Source of the DNA: Eukaryota sp. TZLM1-RC
Taxonomy: Eukaryota > Metamonada: BaSk clade
Direction: 5' to 3'
Length of the DNA stretch: 64,000 nucleotides
NCBI GenBank assembly: GCA_040285825.1
Contig: JAUPSS010000005.1
Location: 124,001-188,000, forward strand
A model generated the notes under the pieces. That model did not search any database and was not told the DNA's origin. It worked only from the letters and a program-made list of their open reading frames with translations. The stretch's first letter is position 1; every line of letters begins with the position of its first letter. Made by a program: the position numbers and the translations under genes. This document shows positions 1 through 10,654 of the stretch, one piece after another.

Positions 1-1018
1 TTCCAATGGTATCATTCAATGGCAATATTCCAGAAAAAAATGTTTTAAATTTGAAGTACACTCTTCGAACATTACAGAAACGATTGACCGGAATGTATGA
101 AAAAGATCTTTATAATAATATATGCAGCTCGGCTGTTTTGAATCAAGATCTTCACTCATTGTTATTGGAAAAGGGTGTTTGTGAAAACAAGTCGTCAGAT
201 TCTTCGCTTTTTGTAACCATTGTACCACGAAGATTTGGATTGTGTGCCACTAATGAAGCATTTGTAACAAAAATGAGATTATATTTGAACATCCCCATTA
301 ACCAATCATTATCAAAAGAAAAATGTATTTGTTCGAATTCACCTCAACTCACTTTGCGTCATGCTCTGAATTGCTCTAAATTGATAACTTATGGTTCTTC
401 ATTACATGATGCTGTTAGAGACACTGTTTTCAATATGGCACAAACTGCAAGGATATCGTGTATCAAAGAGCCCCTGCTGAAGGAAACACTTTCTCTGAAT
501 AATTTTGGTTCTAATGATAGAGGTGATGTATACTGTGATTGGATTGATAATTCTGAAGCTATTGTTGACTTTGTCTGATGTAATGTTGCAAATGATACTT
601 TGGTTCACAGAAGAAAACTTAATCCTGTGGCTGCTCTGGATTTTAAAGCAAAAGAGAAACATAGAAAATATGATAAAGATATTGAAGAGGCAAATGTCGA
701 TAGAAATACACAGCTGGTTTTTATTGCTTTCCCATTTTCGATAAATGGAAGATTATCAGTTGAAGCAGAAACTTTTTTAGATGACTTCCAAAAAATGGTG
801 CAAGAAAAAACAATGAAAAGATTTGATATTTTTTATGGCGTTCACGTATTCAATTTGCCATTATTAATAGATTACCTCGGTTTTTCAATCGAATTAGAGA
901 AGCTTTAGCTAGACAGCAAGCAGATCAAGATTTTGTGGAGGAAATCTTGTTTCAATGATAGTCGTCCCATTAGTTATGAGTTAATTTAATTAAGTGTGCA
1001 AATTCAATAAATACATAT
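1..1018 (+). mobile_element. REL-LINE A copy, 5' end outside window, broken
   Basis: C-terminal part of a non-LTR retrotransposon polyprotein: Cys/His zinc finger (CIC...H...LNC, about bases 325-375) followed by a restriction-like endonuclease signature (RGDVYCDW near 520-545, AIVDF near 555-575, then K-rich KEKHRKYDK near 650-675). It matches the copy at 39632-40830 over its whole length. Relative to that copy it has a C-to-G nonsense change (GTC TGA at 573-578) and a length change in a T run near 830-836. The 3' untranslated tail runs to an AATTCAATAAATA terminus near 1018. Only the endonuclease half is present; the reverse transcriptase lies outside the window or was never copied. Non-functional. 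Confidence 0.8.
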
Positions 1019-1019
1019 T

Positions 1020-1560
1020 ATAATGGTACCAAAAAATGAAATAGCAATTGGGAGAAATTTGATGTTATTGCCCCTTGTTTCATTGAGATGTTGAAGAAGG
1101 GTTTCGTATTTGGATTTCTTGGAAAGTTCTGCAACATGGAGTAAATGTTTGTCAGAATTAAAACTTCTTTCTTTTTCTTATGGAGATACGGTAGTACAAT
1201 CGGTAATTAGTTCAGTTCCATCATAGCATTCACATTGAATATCACCTCGCTTTTTGCTCAAGCTACAAATTAATTCATCAAACAGAGATTCTAAACGAAC
1301 TGGTTGATGAGCACATTTCAACAGATCATAAATACAATCACGAACAGCATTGTGGAGAGTTGATCTTTTTTGAGTGAATTTAAAGCAGAAAACAATGTGT
1401 TCAAAAGGAGCATAAGCACCACATTTACATTTCGTATCTGATAAGCATTGAGGAGGAGTTAGATTAAGTTTAACTCCCATGACTGTCAAAAATTGAATAT
1501 CTAAAAGCAGTAATCCAAACATGATTTAACTAAATAACACTATCAAAATTTAGGTAAGGT
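1020..1560 (-). mobile_element. REL-LINE C fragment
   Basis: Minus-strand ORF 1522-1178 carries the same architecture as REL-LINE A and B but is clearly diverged: CKCG...H...CF zinc finger, an H-x-A-V-R-D segment, and KKRGDIQCECYDG, equivalent to the RGDV endonuclease motif. Coding similarity continues in another frame down to about 1020 (SKKSKYETLLQ, then FLPIAISFFG, parallel to the KY...FxFSLFG block of family B). The fragment abuts the 3' end of the family A copy, suggesting that copy A inserted into or beside it. A second copy of this family is at 32340-32600. Confidence 0.6.
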
Positions 1561-1756
1561 TGATGTGACTTTCCTTGAGGATTTCAATGTAGCTGCAAAA
1601 AGATGAAATATTTGATACTTCTTGGTTTCTGTTATTGTTGTGGTCTGGGATACCTTTGCAAAATTTTGGAAATACAGTTAACCCTCTATATATGCACACA
1701 TTTTATGTCGACTCAAAATGTGCATTAAAGTTAATACAAATCACTAAATAATTAAA

Positions 1757-3030
1757 CAGTTCACTTAGGTCCTTCAATACAAGAACTAATTGAAGATTTT
1801 TGAAAAAGTGTGCAATTATAAAGGGTTAACTGAAATTCCAAACAGTCTACAAAGGTGTAAAGCTGCCTTTATTGGAGGTGGAAAGAATTTTATTTATGAA
1901 TTTGTGAATCGTTTTCCTGAAAAAATTCATCTCATTGAAAATTGTGGCAGCTCTTATCTTATTTCTTTGCAACAGGAAATTGAAACTCTTTCACCCAATA
2001 TTTGGGCTAAATGTTTCCCCTCTGATATTGTGGAACTTCCTTCAAGAAGCTTGCTCTCCTTACCACTGACTTTTGCAAAATTGCAGAAAAAAATCTTGAA
2101 AGTTTTAGAAAACTTGGATTATATTGTACGTCTTAGCTTGCCTAAGGAAAAAAATCCCGTTTTTGCAAACTTTTTGATTGATCTTGAAGACAGTTGTTCA
2201 AGTTGCCTAATCTCCCAAATTCCCAACATTTATGGCCTTCTACTTAATGATCACCAATGGACCACTGCAATGAGAATGAGATATTTTCTATGGCCTTGTT
2301 CTTTACCAAATGATTTAATTTGTCGCTGCAAGAGTGTTGTTACGCTTTCCCATATTTTAAACTGTAAGTATTTTATAATTTATCGCTCAATTGTTCATGA
2401 CTCAGTTCGTGATCAATTATATGCCATGTGCAAAAGTTTCAATATAGAGGCATTTATTGAGCACCTAGTACGTAAGCTGTCTTCAGATCAAACTGATGAT
2501 TTTTTTGGTAAAAGAAGGGCAGATTTAGTAGCTCAAGGGATCGATGGTGTTCTCAATGTTGTAGATGTTGTCTCAGTTGATGTTTGCAAAAATTCTGCTG
2601 CTCGTTTAGTGTATTCCGCTGATTCGCCGTTATCTAATGCCGAAAAAAAGAAGATAAAAAAATATGAAGAACCTTTGGCACAGTTAGGTAGAGTGGAACA
2701 TGTGAAATATCAATTTGTGCCGTTTGCAATTTCTCTTTTTGGCAATATTGGACCTTCAGGGTTGCACTTTTTGGAAAATTTTAAAAAAGTGTTACTGAAT
2801 AGGTCTGGTAAAACAATGAACTCCACTTTCTGGTTAAATAGAATTGTTTTTTGCATTTTCAAGTCTATTCCTACAATGATTTCAAAGGCACTTTTAGCTA
2901 TCGGTGTAGAATATGAACGTAATGCTGTGAGTAGGTTCAGTAATAGTGACGCTTGTTTGGAGGATATTGAATTCTAGATGGTTATTTTTATCTCAATAAA
3001 TATTAGTTCTGAAATAAAGGTGTAAAGATA
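1757..3030 (+). mobile_element. REL-LINE B copy, 5'-truncated, long open C-terminal ORF
   Basis: An open frame of 395 codons (1790-2977) encodes the thumb-to-C-terminus part of a REL-type LINE: the FIGGGKNFIYEF block, CRC...H...LNC zinc finger (about 2325-2365), HDSVRDQLYAMCKS, the endonuclease motifs KRRADLVAQGIDG and VVDVVSVDVC, and KKIKKYEEPL. It aligns end to end with the family B copies at 33.7, 36.6, 41.3 and 46.9 kb. No reverse transcriptase precedes it, so it is 5'-truncated. It ends about 155 bp upstream of and co-oriented with the glutathione synthase gene. The frame opens with TTG, so translation as drawn is doubtful. Confidence 0.75.
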
Positions 3031-3062
3031 CCAAAATAGTTTTTGAAAAAGCAACAATGGAT

Positions 3063-3132
3063 AAAAACTCCATCCCTCTACATTGGTGTAAAAAAGACAC
3101 TTATATCATTGTTATAGACATCATCTGTAAGA
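3063..3132 (+). promoter_or_regulatory. 70-nt upstream block shared with the PH-domain gene
   Basis: The 70 nt immediately before the glutathione synthase ATG match, without gaps and at about 63 of 70 positions by eye, the 70 nt immediately before the PH-domain gene ATG (36460-36529, minus). Shared words include CTCTACAT, GGTGTAAAAA, GACACTT and TTGTTATAGACATCATC. Similarity stops at the start codon. This looks like a shared promoter or 5' untranslated element; the function is inferred only. Confidence 0.55.
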
Positions 3133-4146
3133 ATGGACACATTAACTAAACTCAATGACGCACTTGAGCGAACACCCCGCATAGCCTTCTTCTGTGATCC
3201 TCTACACACTCTTTCAGTTACTGATACTACCCTAGCCTTGATGAAAGCATTTCATACACATGGTTATGAAGTTTATGTCTTTCATAAGGATGAACTTTTT
3301 GTTTCACCCTCTCATCGTGCCGTTTGCTGCTCAACAAAGCAGATAGTGGTAACAAGTGATCCTTCTAATATGTATTCATTTGTTTCTGATCGTACCACCT
3401 ATCCACTCACTTATTTTGATATCATATTCATAAGAACAATGCCTCCAGTAGATGCTGGTTACCTTCATGACCTTCAACTCTTATCCTTAGCGAAGCAACA
3501 GGGATGTTTCGTTGTAAATGACCCTGATTCAATGTTGAGAAATAACGAAAAGCTTTCGGTGTTGAAGTTTCCAGAGCTATCTTTACCCACAATAGTGAGT
3601 AGAAACAAGGCTGAATTACTTGAATTTTTTTCCAAATATTCAAATAGATCAATCATATTGAAACCAGTGGATTTATTCGGTGGAAGTGGAGTTTTCTTGT
3701 TAAAGGAAAATGATCCAAATGTGGAGGTTGTTATAGACTTACTTTCTAACAATGGAATCAACTTTATTGTAGGACAGCCATTCGAAGAAAAAGTGAAAAC
3801 TTTAGGCGATACTAGAATTTTACTTATCAATGGCAAGATTTTTCCTTTTGCACTCCAACGCTTACCACCCCAAGGGTCAATAAGGTCTAACATTGCTTGT
3901 GGTGGTAAGGGTGGATTGGTTGAGTTGAGTGAAGAAGAAAAGCAAGTAGCGGAAGAAGTTAGGGCATGGACGAAGGAAGAAGGGCTTTTGTTTGTTGGGA
4001 TTGATGTGATTGGTGGGAAACTCTCTGAACTAAATAACACGTGTCCATATTTTCCGATTAAAAAATGTGAAGATGAATTAAAATCAAATATTTCAAAGTT
4101 TATTGTGGAAGAATTTAGCAAAGAATTAATCAAAAGAATTATTTAA
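3133..4146 (+). CDS. gshB: Glutathione synthase, bacterial GshB type
   Basis: Would ligate glycine to gamma-glutamylcysteine with ATP, the last step of glutathione synthesis. The 337-residue protein has the GshB layout: N-terminal domain (RIAFFCDPLHTL, FIRTMPPVD), FVVNDP, the ATP-grasp substrate loop LKPVDLFGGSGVFLL (about 178-192), GDTRILLINGK with FALQRLP, the glycine-rich IACGGKGG, and GLLFVGIDVIGGKL followed by SELNNT, the counterpart of the bacterial TEINVTSP metal and nucleotide site. Length is close to the bacterial enzyme (about 315). Typical eukaryotic glutathione synthetases belong to an unrelated, longer family, so this copy probably came from bacteria. The C-terminal metal region is slightly diverged (CPYFPIKKCEDEL). 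It carries the 70-nt upstream block shared with the PH gene and has no intron. Confidence 0.85.
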   Translation: MDTLTKLNDALERTPRIAFFCDPLHTLSVTDTTLALMKAFHTHGYEVYVFHKDELFVSPSHRAVCCSTKQIVVTSDPSNMYSFVSDRTTYPLTYFDIIFIRTMPPVDAGYLHDLQLLSLAKQQGCFVVNDPDSMLRNNEKLSVLKFPELSLPTIVSRNKAELLEFFSKYSNRSIILKPVDLFGGSGVFLLKENDPNVEVVIDLLSNNGINFIVGQPFEEKVKTLGDTRILLINGKIFPFALQRLPPQGSIRSNIACGGKGGLVELSEEEKQVAEEVRAWTKEEGLLFVGIDVIGGKLSELNNTCPYFPIKKCEDELKSNISKFIVEEFSKELIKRII

Positions 4147-4294
4147 AAGGTAATATTTAAATAGTTTCTTTAATCAAAAAAGAATCTATTTTTTTGGGTG
4201 TTCTTCAATATTGAATAATTTATTAATAAATAAAAGACAAATAATAATACAATTTACAAATAAAAATAATAATCCGGGAAAAAACATGTACAAA

Positions 4295-7189
4295 TTACAG
4301 AAATCTATTACAATCGAGACTTCTTTTCAGTTTCAATGCAACTTCTTGAACGACAATGGCCTTTTCAGTTAACAGAACCTTGCAAACAGCATCATAAAAT
4401 CCACTATTTAATAATTCTTTTGGTCTGCGATGATCTCTATAGATTGCAGTAAATAGCTTCATAATAACCAAGGTGAGGTTTGCCTCCGAATCTTCCAATA
4501 AGGCGAGCAAAATATTATTCAAACCACTGTCCGATAGCCTCCTACACAAAGTAGCTGATGCATTACAGATACGAAGAAGGGAATCTAAAACTAGTGAAGT
4601 TGAGTTTAGTTGAAAGCTTTCCACTAATACCGAAAGAAGGTTATTGACATTTTCAGACAACAAAGGTTGCAAATGTTTAGGTTCTTGCGATACCCAAATA
4701 GATAGCGCATCTAAAGCTTGAACCGCCCAAACGGGTTCGTCTAATAGTTTAATTAATTGTTCTGCAGCTCCAACTTCTCTTATTTTCAACAACACTCCTT
4801 TTCCACATCTGGCTAGGTCACAAAGTAGAGGAATGGCAAAGTGTTTGAGAGCGGGATTGGCTGAACTACTAGAGATAAAGTTCACCAAAAAGGGCGCGAG
4901 ACCAGCGGCAGCAGCATCAGCTTGGCGGTAAGGGTTGTATTTGCAAAGGTTGAACAGAGCATTTAAGACTTGATTGTGGCGTTCACGTATGATGACGTCA
5001 TCATGATGTGAATGATCATGATTGATTGACTGCCCAGAACTTCCTAGTAATTGGACAAGAACTTTAATGGTATTTACAGATTGTAAAGTCGCCAAAGTAT
5101 CAGGATCAAGCGACATTAATTTAATACAAGATAATAAGCGATTCTGCAACTGAGGTTCCAAGTACTCAATGGAATCTAACCAATATTTAATCAACTCTTC
5201 ATTAGCAACTCTTACGACCACAGCGTGACCAGCATGGCAAAAAACATCAAAAATGTTGATCAAAGAGGTGACCAACGTTAAAGAGTGGTTACTCCCAACT
5301 TGGTGAGAAAAAGACCTTTTAGAATGATCATAGAGAATTTTCCCTAATAGGATGGGTGTATTTGATGATGTCAATAACCTGCAATATTCGAATCTGGGGG
5401 AAAACATAACAGTGTTGGTTACTAATTCATGAAGGTAAGCGCTTGAATCTGAAGGTTCTAGAAGTGCTGAAATGACAGTGACAGCAGCACTCACCAAGTC
5501 GTCCTCATTGCCCTTGTCTTTATTAATTGTAGGTTTTAATAAATTCCCCAAGGCTGAAAGACCATCAGCAGCAACGAACATGTGCAGGGGAGCTGAATCA
5601 CGACCACACAAGAGCTTTATGAAACAAGCAGCCTGTTTTCGTAATGAAAACTCGTTGCTGGGCGAGCAAAATGAAATTATTGCTGGAATTGCTCCCAGTA
5701 AGCAAAAAGAACGTAATAAAGCGGCTGAATTGGTGGAAACTGTTATAATTAACTTTAAAGAAGCTACCATCAAAGCCACACAAGCGTTTTTTGAATAACT
5801 TGACCTTTGTATTAGTGAGAGAAGAGGGACCAATCCATGATGCGAGACCAACACCCTTGATAGTTCTTGCTCGGTGTGATCAGTAAACAAATGATCAAGC
5901 TTATTGATAGTTGATATTAAATCTTTTTCATTATCTTCTAGATAACTGGAATGGTTTAAACTTGAATTAAGTGACTGCACCAACGAAATAACTTTTCTCT
6001 TCAGCAAATTAATACTTGAATGAGGGAAAAAAGAAGGCGAAGCTTGGTCATCATTGCTCTCATCTGAACTAAATTCAAGCTCAACAGAATCGTTCTGTCT
6101 TTGGTGATGGGCCAACGTAGCTTCTAAAGCGTTGGAAAGTTCAATTCCTTCTTCTTCTTCTGATTCCAAACCAATGTCTAACTGAAGATCATCAAGATCG
6201 TCTTCAGCGAAGGAGGCAAGCATTGTTTGATGGGTCTTGAGTGGAACTGATTGGGTAAGTTTTTGAGCGGTCGAAAGGGATATGTGACCCATCGTTTGAT
6301 TGGAACTGGTTACATTAAGCTCTAGATCAGAAAAGTCTGAGAAATCATCTCCATTTCTATTATTATACTTCTCCACCACATTGACGTTCAACGGTTCTTC
6401 CTCGACACCCGTACAAGGAGGAAAGTCTTTGAGCCAAGGATGAGTTCTAAGTTTACTTGCTGAGGGTCGTTCTCTGGGATCTTTCTTGAAACATTGGTTG
6501 AGAAAGTCAGTAAGTTCAGGGGAAATATCGGTGGGTAAAGGTGGACTGGGGTCTGTCACAATCCTAAAAAGAGCAGCCATTGGGGCCATGTGCCCGTATG
6601 GAGGGTTTCCTTTAAGAATCTCAATCACGGTACACCCCAAGGCCCAAATGTCTGATTGGGCACACGCTCCTGCCTGCTCTATAACCTCAGGGGGCATCCA
6701 GAAAGGTGTTCCGACGACTGACTCGGCTCTGAGGGTTCCGTCAACAAGAGCAGAGACTCCAAAGTCAGCAAGTTTGACTTTACCTTCGTGGTTCATCAGA
6801 ATGTTGGCTGATTTGATGTCTCTGTGGATTACGGCTTGTTCATGGAGATAGATGAGACCGTCAAGGACCTGGGCGATGCAGTGAGCAGCTGTGTTTTCGG
6901 GAAACACGCCATACTTGGAGATGACATGTCTAACAGAAGAGTCACACCATTCAATAACAATGTAGAGGTTTTCTGGGGTTTGAATGAAATCATAGTAAGA
7001 AACAACGTGTGGGGAATGCAGCTTCTTGAGAACTTCAATTTCAATCATTACTTCATTGGAAACATTGTGAGGAGACTCTTTGACAGCAACCATACGGTTC
7101 TTGAGACGGTCATGGGCTTTATAAACAGCTCCAAATGCTCCAGACCCGACTTTGTCCCCTAGGACATAATGATTTCCAATGATAACCAT
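4295..7189 (-). CDS. Ste-group protein kinase with armadillo repeats (Cdc7/SepH/MAP3K-epsilon-like)
   Basis: 964 residues. The N-terminal kinase domain (about 8-262) has all catalytic elements: glycine loop GSGAFGAVYK, VAVKE lysine, HRDIKSANIL, DFGVSA, GTPFWMPPEV, and SDIWALGCTVIEIL. An acidic, low-complexity linker (about 270-390) precedes a long helical region (about 395-960) rich in armadillo/HEAT-like repeats (for example CVALMVASLKLI, QAACFIKLLCG, HFAIPLLCDLA). Kinase plus C-terminal ARM repeats is the architecture of fission yeast Cdc7, Aspergillus SepH and plant MAP3K-epsilon, which act in septation and cytokinesis signalling on spindle poles. Complete, intron-less, ATG start in a clean context. 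The family is firm; the specific pathway is inference. Confidence 0.85.
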   Translation of the reverse strand: MVIIGNHYVLGDKVGSGAFGAVYKAHDRLKNRMVAVKESPHNVSNEVMIEIEVLKKLHSPHVVSYYDFIQTPENLYIVIEWCDSSVRHVISKYGVFPENTAAHCIAQVLDGLIYLHEQAVIHRDIKSANILMNHEGKVKLADFGVSALVDGTLRAESVVGTPFWMPPEVIEQAGACAQSDIWALGCTVIEILKGNPPYGHMAPMAALFRIVTDPSPPLPTDISPELTDFLNQCFKKDPRERPSASKLRTHPWLKDFPPCTGVEEEPLNVNVVEKYNNRNGDDFSDFSDLELNVTSSNQTMGHISLSTAQKLTQSVPLKTHQTMLASFAEDDLDDLQLDIGLESEEEEGIELSNALEATLAHHQRQNDSVELEFSSDESNDDQASPSFFPHSSINLLKRKVISLVQSLNSSLNHSSYLEDNEKDLISTINKLDHLFTDHTEQELSRVLVSHHGLVPLLSLIQRSSYSKNACVALMVASLKLIITVSTNSAALLRSFCLLGAIPAIISFCSPSNEFSLRKQAACFIKLLCGRDSAPLHMFVAADGLSALGNLLKPTINKDKGNEDDLVSAAVTVISALLEPSDSSAYLHELVTNTVMFSPRFEYCRLLTSSNTPILLGKILYDHSKRSFSHQVGSNHSLTLVTSLINIFDVFCHAGHAVVVRVANEELIKYWLDSIEYLEPQLQNRLLSCIKLMSLDPDTLATLQSVNTIKVLVQLLGSSGQSINHDHSHHDDVIIRERHNQVLNALFNLCKYNPYRQADAAAAGLAPFLVNFISSSSANPALKHFAIPLLCDLARCGKGVLLKIREVGAAEQLIKLLDEPVWAVQALDALSIWVSQEPKHLQPLLSENVNNLLSVLVESFQLNSTSLVLDSLLRICNASATLCRRLSDSGLNNILLALLEDSEANLTLVIMKLFTAIYRDHRRPKELLNSGFYDAVCKVLLTEKAIVVQEVALKLKRSLDCNRFL

Positions 7190-7550
7190 TGAATGAAAAG
7201 AAGAATCAAGGATATTATAGGGTGTTTGTGTGGTGAGAGACAGGGGGTTGTGTAATTAAACTAATCATTGTTGGATTCTTTTTTAGCAAATATCGTATAA
7301 CGTAATGTCGTATGATCCCAGTACCAGAAGCTATTGCTCGGTTCTTGCAACAGGATCTGTCTGTGTTAGGGTATCTACAATATTCCATGCAATGTCATAT
7401 GTTGATGTTTATGCTGTTCTGAATTAGTTGTTCCGTTACTATGTTTATCATTCATAAGAAATTGCATAATAAACAATCCATTTGAGGTTTACATTTACAC
7501 ATTAATGTGCAAAATAGAAACAAAAAGTCAATTAAATCATCAAAACCAAT
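7190..7550. other. Intergenic, 361 bp
   Basis: Region between the 5' end of the kinase and the 3' end of the GPI transferase (both minus strand). It should hold the kinase promoter. I see only short open stretches (about 40 codons around 7300-7425) and no recognisable RNA gene or repeat. Confidence 0.5.
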
Positions 7551-10325
7551 TTATTCACAGACTTCACTATTCAATTGATCTCCTTTCAAGCCGCATTTCA
7601 AATCAAAAACAGTGAAGAGTAACGCAAGTGTAAGAGAAACTGCAACCATGATTACAGTCAATGTGAATTGAGTTTCAAAACAATTATTTCTACCATATAG
7701 CCATACAACCAAACCAAAAGAGAGACGAACTAAAAGGGACAAAACAAAGAAAACAAAAAGAATGAATCTAATGGTCAATAAAGACAGAATAGTACTAGCA
7801 ATACGAGTGATTTGGCCATTTGCAAGACCTTGATGAGAGTCTTGCGGAAGTGTGGTATCGACAGTTTTGAAAAAATCAAAAAATATAAATGAAATAACGA
7901 AAGTGGAATAAAATTTTCCAAAAGCCATACACGTGGCACTAAATCCTGGATAAATGTTATCGCTTGTAATTCCAGCCCTTCCTGGAGCAGGGCGGACTGA
8001 TAGAGAAACCATATCTGACTGTAAAGTTGTTAGGTCAGAGAGAATCAAGAACACAGTAAAAATGACAACCACAACAATAACAAATTGCCTTGAAACACCA
8101 TCTGCTGTGTTGATGCCTAAAGGACTATTTGAAAGGGAAGAAGGAGTAGCACTGCCTATTGGTTCCGGGGAGAGAGAACAAGCCATGTGATCATAGAGGG
8201 GAATCAGAATAAAAACCTTAGACATCATTAACAAAATGGAAAACCTCATCACTGGTATATGAATTGAAAGAAAAACAACAACTAACATTAACACAATTCC
8301 TAAATGTCTTGGTTTAAATGCAATTTTTTGAGCCATTATTCCAAATAAAAAAAAGAAGAGCAAGTAAACTGGTATTACTTTAGGATTAAAACCATTTGAA
8401 AGAAACGATTGGGAAGATAATTCATGAAAAAGACCCAAGATAAGAATTAAAACAACCAAGCTGTTGATATATTTACCAATTCTAGGGGAAAAAACCTCTT
8501 GCCACTTTAGATACAACAAAACTAATCCGGCAGCAAAAGAAAAGAGAACAACTCTTCCGAGAAATGACTGAGCAAAAGAATCTAATTGATCAGATGTGGA
8601 ATCAATTAAAATGGGAAAAACCAAACCTAAAACATGATTTAAAATTAACAGAGAAACTACTTTTGGATGTGAATTAAAAGTTGAAATTAAAACTATTGAG
8701 GATAGAGTTAAAAAAGCAGTTGAAATAATATGAGGTTCAGGGGTTGAGTAACCAAGAACAATTGCCAGAAAAAAATAAGAATTCAAAACAAAAATGCAAC
8801 CCCAATCAATAAATCTCTTGACTCCAGAAAAATAAAGAATGAGACAAAGAATTGATAGAGAAATTAGTAATAGAAACAAATTAACAAAAGGAAATCCCCT
8901 CAGGGTCATTAACTTGGAAGAAAAGTCATGGTTGAATTGGTTGAGATCTTGGTTAAAATCACTCCAGCTCTGATCAATAACGTCATCAGTGTCAAACTGA
9001 CTGGCAATAGACAAGAATTCTGACCCTTTACCAAGAAACTCCTTGACCTTGACTCTATCTCCACCGGAAACTAACCCCCTGTCAACTCCAACCCGGAAAT
9101 TCTGAACTAGATTAAGCAATCTAAACCTAATTTCGTAAACCAAATTCTTTACCAAAGGCTGACCTACCCCAATACTGGAATAAGGTATGTCAATGCCCAT
9201 TAAAATACTCCAGGTAAAGCTCTTGTCAACCGTCTCAATCCATCTCTCTCCACAGCCATACAGAATTCCTTGACATTTGTTACCTTGATTGAGGACAGTA
9301 GAATTGAGTAGAGGTGACCAAAACAGATAAATACCACTGTTACCATTGTCACTATAACCATGAAGAACCTCGGCAAACTTACCACCATCAACACCATGGT
9401 CTGAGGAGATAACCAAAAAGTACTCAGGATTTTTTACTATCCACTCCTCAATTCTCTTCATGTCTCTAGTGACAGTATTGGAGATTTCCCATTTGAAAGT
9501 AGTATTTCTACTGTGAGCAACGTGATCAAAAATTCCTGAATGAGCTATTAATGATTCTCCTTTTGATTTAAGGTCGTCAAGGAAAGCTGACATGTTGTCA
9601 GTGATCTCTTTATCCATTGGCGATCCCTTCTCTGGAGGCAGTCGCTCAAAATCTTCTGTTGATGGATTACTGATTGACAATGGTTTAAAAATTAAGGGAA
9701 AGTTGTGTGAAAACTTAATGGAGTGTGATTCATCAACCTTTTCAATCGTGCTGAACAGTTTTTTGTAGTTATTAGCTCCGTGGATCGCCAAAAGACTCCA
9801 TTCAGGACCATGATACCTTACTTTACCCCCACTTCTGACATATGAATAGACAAAGTTATCATTGGTGATTGGTCGACCGGCAAAGTTACCAAGGGGGTTT
9901 CCCGTAAGCAAAGACGTGTAGATAGCATGAGAATATTTGAGAGTGGGTACATTTAGCAGAAAAGTATTGCCAGGAATTCCAAAATCTTCAATAGTGTCTG
10001 CACTATGTGTTCTGCTCCACCCATCAACCACCCACCACAAGAACTTTGGGAACTTGGGCAGTGGGGTCTGGTAGGTGTAGGTGTAATTGTTGAAAGAGGG
10101 AGCAAGGTTGCACAGATCGGAAGGAAGAAGATCGGGAGAGAGCTTGAGATCAGACGCGAGAGCCTCTCGGTCTTGTTCGTATGAACTACAGAGTGTGGAG
10201 GTGGTTGTCGGTAATTTGGCACCGGTGATGAAAAACACAATATCCGTGAATAGAAGTAAACCAAAAAACAGGGCAAAAGAAGCGGAGATGATCAGAGGCG
10301 TAGTGAGGAACTGTGGACGCTGCAT
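7551..10325 (-). CDS. GPI ethanolamine-phosphate transferase (PIG-O/PIG-G family)
   Basis: Adds phosphoethanolamine to mannose of GPI anchors in the ER. About 924 residues: an N-terminal signal-anchor helix (FALFFGLLLFTDIVFFI), then an alkaline-phosphatase-superfamily luminal domain with the metal site WWVVDGWSR, the catalytic threonine segment VPTLKYSHAIYTSLLTG, SGIFDHVAHS and SSDHGVDGG...HGYS, followed by roughly a dozen membrane helices from about residue 480. These features fit the Gpi13/Gpi7 (PIG-O/PIG-G) group; I cannot say whether it modifies the second or third mannose. The frame opens three bases earlier with TTG; I use the ATG at 10325. No intron. Confidence 0.85.
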   Translation of the reverse strand: MQRPQFLTTPLIISASFALFFGLLLFTDIVFFITGAKLPTTTSTLCSSYEQDREALASDLKLSPDLLPSDLCNLAPSFNNYTYTYQTPLPKFPKFLWWVVDGWSRTHSADTIEDFGIPGNTFLLNVPTLKYSHAIYTSLLTGNPLGNFAGRPITNDNFVYSYVRSGGKVRYHGPEWSLLAIHGANNYKKLFSTIEKVDESHSIKFSHNFPLIFKPLSISNPSTEDFERLPPEKGSPMDKEITDNMSAFLDDLKSKGESLIAHSGIFDHVAHSRNTTFKWEISNTVTRDMKRIEEWIVKNPEYFLVISSDHGVDGGKFAEVLHGYSDNGNSGIYLFWSPLLNSTVLNQGNKCQGILYGCGERWIETVDKSFTWSILMGIDIPYSSIGVGQPLVKNLVYEIRFRLLNLVQNFRVGVDRGLVSGGDRVKVKEFLGKGSEFLSIASQFDTDDVIDQSWSDFNQDLNQFNHDFSSKLMTLRGFPFVNLFLLLISLSILCLILYFSGVKRFIDWGCIFVLNSYFFLAIVLGYSTPEPHIISTAFLTLSSIVLISTFNSHPKVVSLLILNHVLGLVFPILIDSTSDQLDSFAQSFLGRVVLFSFAAGLVLLYLKWQEVFSPRIGKYINSLVVLILILGLFHELSSQSFLSNGFNPKVIPVYLLFFFLFGIMAQKIAFKPRHLGIVLMLVVVFLSIHIPVMRFSILLMMSKVFILIPLYDHMACSLSPEPIGSATPSSLSNSPLGINTADGVSRQFVIVVVVIFTVFLILSDLTTLQSDMVSLSVRPAPGRAGITSDNIYPGFSATCMAFGKFYSTFVISFIFFDFFKTVDTTLPQDSHQGLANGQITRIASTILSLLTIRFILFVFFVLSLLVRLSFGLVVWLYGRNNCFETQFTLTVIMVAVSLTLALLFTVFDLKCGLKGDQLNSEVCE

Positions 10326-10654
10326 CAAGATTGGAAGAACTATTGTCCATTGTAAGATATCTTCTTTTCAATATATAGATGATGGCGTATTTGTAGATTC
10401 TTTATGTGAAGAACTCCACATTTGGTATATAGATGTGATGATCGTGTTGCATTCAAAAATATCAGTATATTATAAATGAATATATTTGTCAATGCCATGT
10501 ATTCAAGAGCATCTGCTTATATTGAAGCATGACAAAGGAAGAAGCAACAGTGATGAAAACTGTTGTTGTATTTGTGGATACATGTTCTCATTATTGCTAA
10601 AACTGAGAAAACAATTTTAACAATTTAATAGCACCCTAAGCCCAAGATAGGATA
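10326..10654. other. Intergenic, about 330 bp
   Basis: Lies between the start of the GPI transferase gene and the left arm of the GOSR1 inverted repeat. AT-rich; no gene or structured RNA recognised. It presumably contains the transferase promoter. Confidence 0.4.
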
